Shown here one piece after another: positions 63,571 through 64,000 of a DNA stretch of 64,000 nucleotides. The stretch is from Gadus chalcogrammus. Lineage: Eukaryota > Chordata > Actinopteri > Gadiformes > Gadidae. How positions within the stretch are numbered: position 1 is the stretch's first letter; the number at the start of each line of letters is the position of its first letter. Made by a program: the position numbers and the translations under genes. The notes beneath the pieces are model-generated. The model ran no database searches and had not been told where the DNA came from. It saw only the letters and a list, made by a program, of their open reading frames with translations. The stretch spans positions 19,872,980 through 19,936,979 of the forward strand of contig NC_079415.1 in assembly GCF_026213295.1 (NCBI RefSeq), given 5' to 3'.

Positions 63571-64000
63571 CTCCCACGAAATGCTAACCTTAGCTTAGGT
63601 GTTTGTTCACGTTCGCTGTACAGCGCCGCGCCAATCAACTGTGACTGGCTTGCTGCAGAGCGTGAGCGCCTTGGGAATACCCGGACAATATAATGGATAT
63701 AATATTGACACATAAGACAATCAATATTCGGTATTTGTTATGGATTAATTGTACAAATTCCCTGAAAAGATGCACGTTCCAGGATGAATTGAAAAGCTCC
63801 CGTAAGGGCTGAGATGGCAGAGGACAGCTGATTTGGAACGGAACAACAGCTGTTCGCTTTCACGGGGAAAAACTAAGGAACTTCAACCTACTTAGGCCTA
63901 CTAATTAACGTTCAAAAGCTATTAAATATTCAACAAAATATGCAGATACTGTCAAAATCGGTTCCAGGGAGTATATGGGGATTATTAATGTTGTTTTTGA
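63571..64000. other. Unassigned sequence at window end
   Basis: No gene or repeat recognised. The ppara exon for the first zinc finger is not here. Confidence 0.4.

Overview
This window looks like vertebrate, most probably teleost, chromosomal DNA. The evidence is a split nuclear-receptor gene with consensus introns, fish-type LINEs (L1, Rex1/L2-like, I/Jockey-like), PIF/Harbinger and hAT families with their short non-autonomous derivatives, a KMT5A-like SET gene of the kind multiplied in fishes, and long CA/GT and AT microsatellites. The species cannot be read from the sequence. I see no rRNA, tRNA or CRISPR array.

Host gene. The only clearly intact host gene is ppara (PPAR-alpha) on the minus strand. 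Five coding exons are visible, at 33370-33232 (second zinc finger), 32171-31966 (hinge), 31697-31446 (LBD), 10088-9845 (LBD) and 9366-9122 (C-terminus and stop). Their phases join perfectly. The exon for the first zinc finger is not in the window, so the preceding intron exceeds 30.6 kb. The intron between 31446 and 10088 is 21.4 kb and is almost entirely nested transposons.

Region 1-9121 (downstream of ppara) holds LINE remnants and a Harbinger element at 3560-6978 with a TTAA-flanked element inside it (3960-5750). Region 10.1-31.4 kb (ppara intron) is a minus-strand L1 invaded several times: by an hAT MITE (13477-14042); by a Ty3/gypsy element with a PNMA-like Gag (14349-25312), whose 5' LTR carries a second, internally deleted gypsy element (21836-24740, target duplication TAAC); by a THAP-encoding TTAA element (26203-28021) caught in an exact 725-bp tandem duplication; and by an hAT (28493-30721) that itself holds an hAT MITE and a 3-bp-TSD MITE.

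Region 33.4-64 kb (the next ppara intron) contains a ZNF862-type hAT pseudogene split by a 1.04-kb fold-back element (36180-37216), a minisatellite, Harbinger elements, an L1 split by an I/Jockey-like LINE, a Rex1/L2-like LINE, further MITEs, and a plus-strand KMT5A-like SET-domain gene (55586-60529). In that gene an exon pair has been tandemly duplicated with reading phase preserved, but the SET domain carries a frameshift. The end of the window has a cluster of palindromic repeats.

The transposon proteins are mostly broken. The gypsy integrase has Lys where the catalytic Glu should be and several frameshifts. The most interesting candidates are the modular KMT5A-like gene, the PNMA-like Gag element, the fold-back element and the 42-bp repeat that copies the PPAR-alpha C-terminal codons into its 3' flank.
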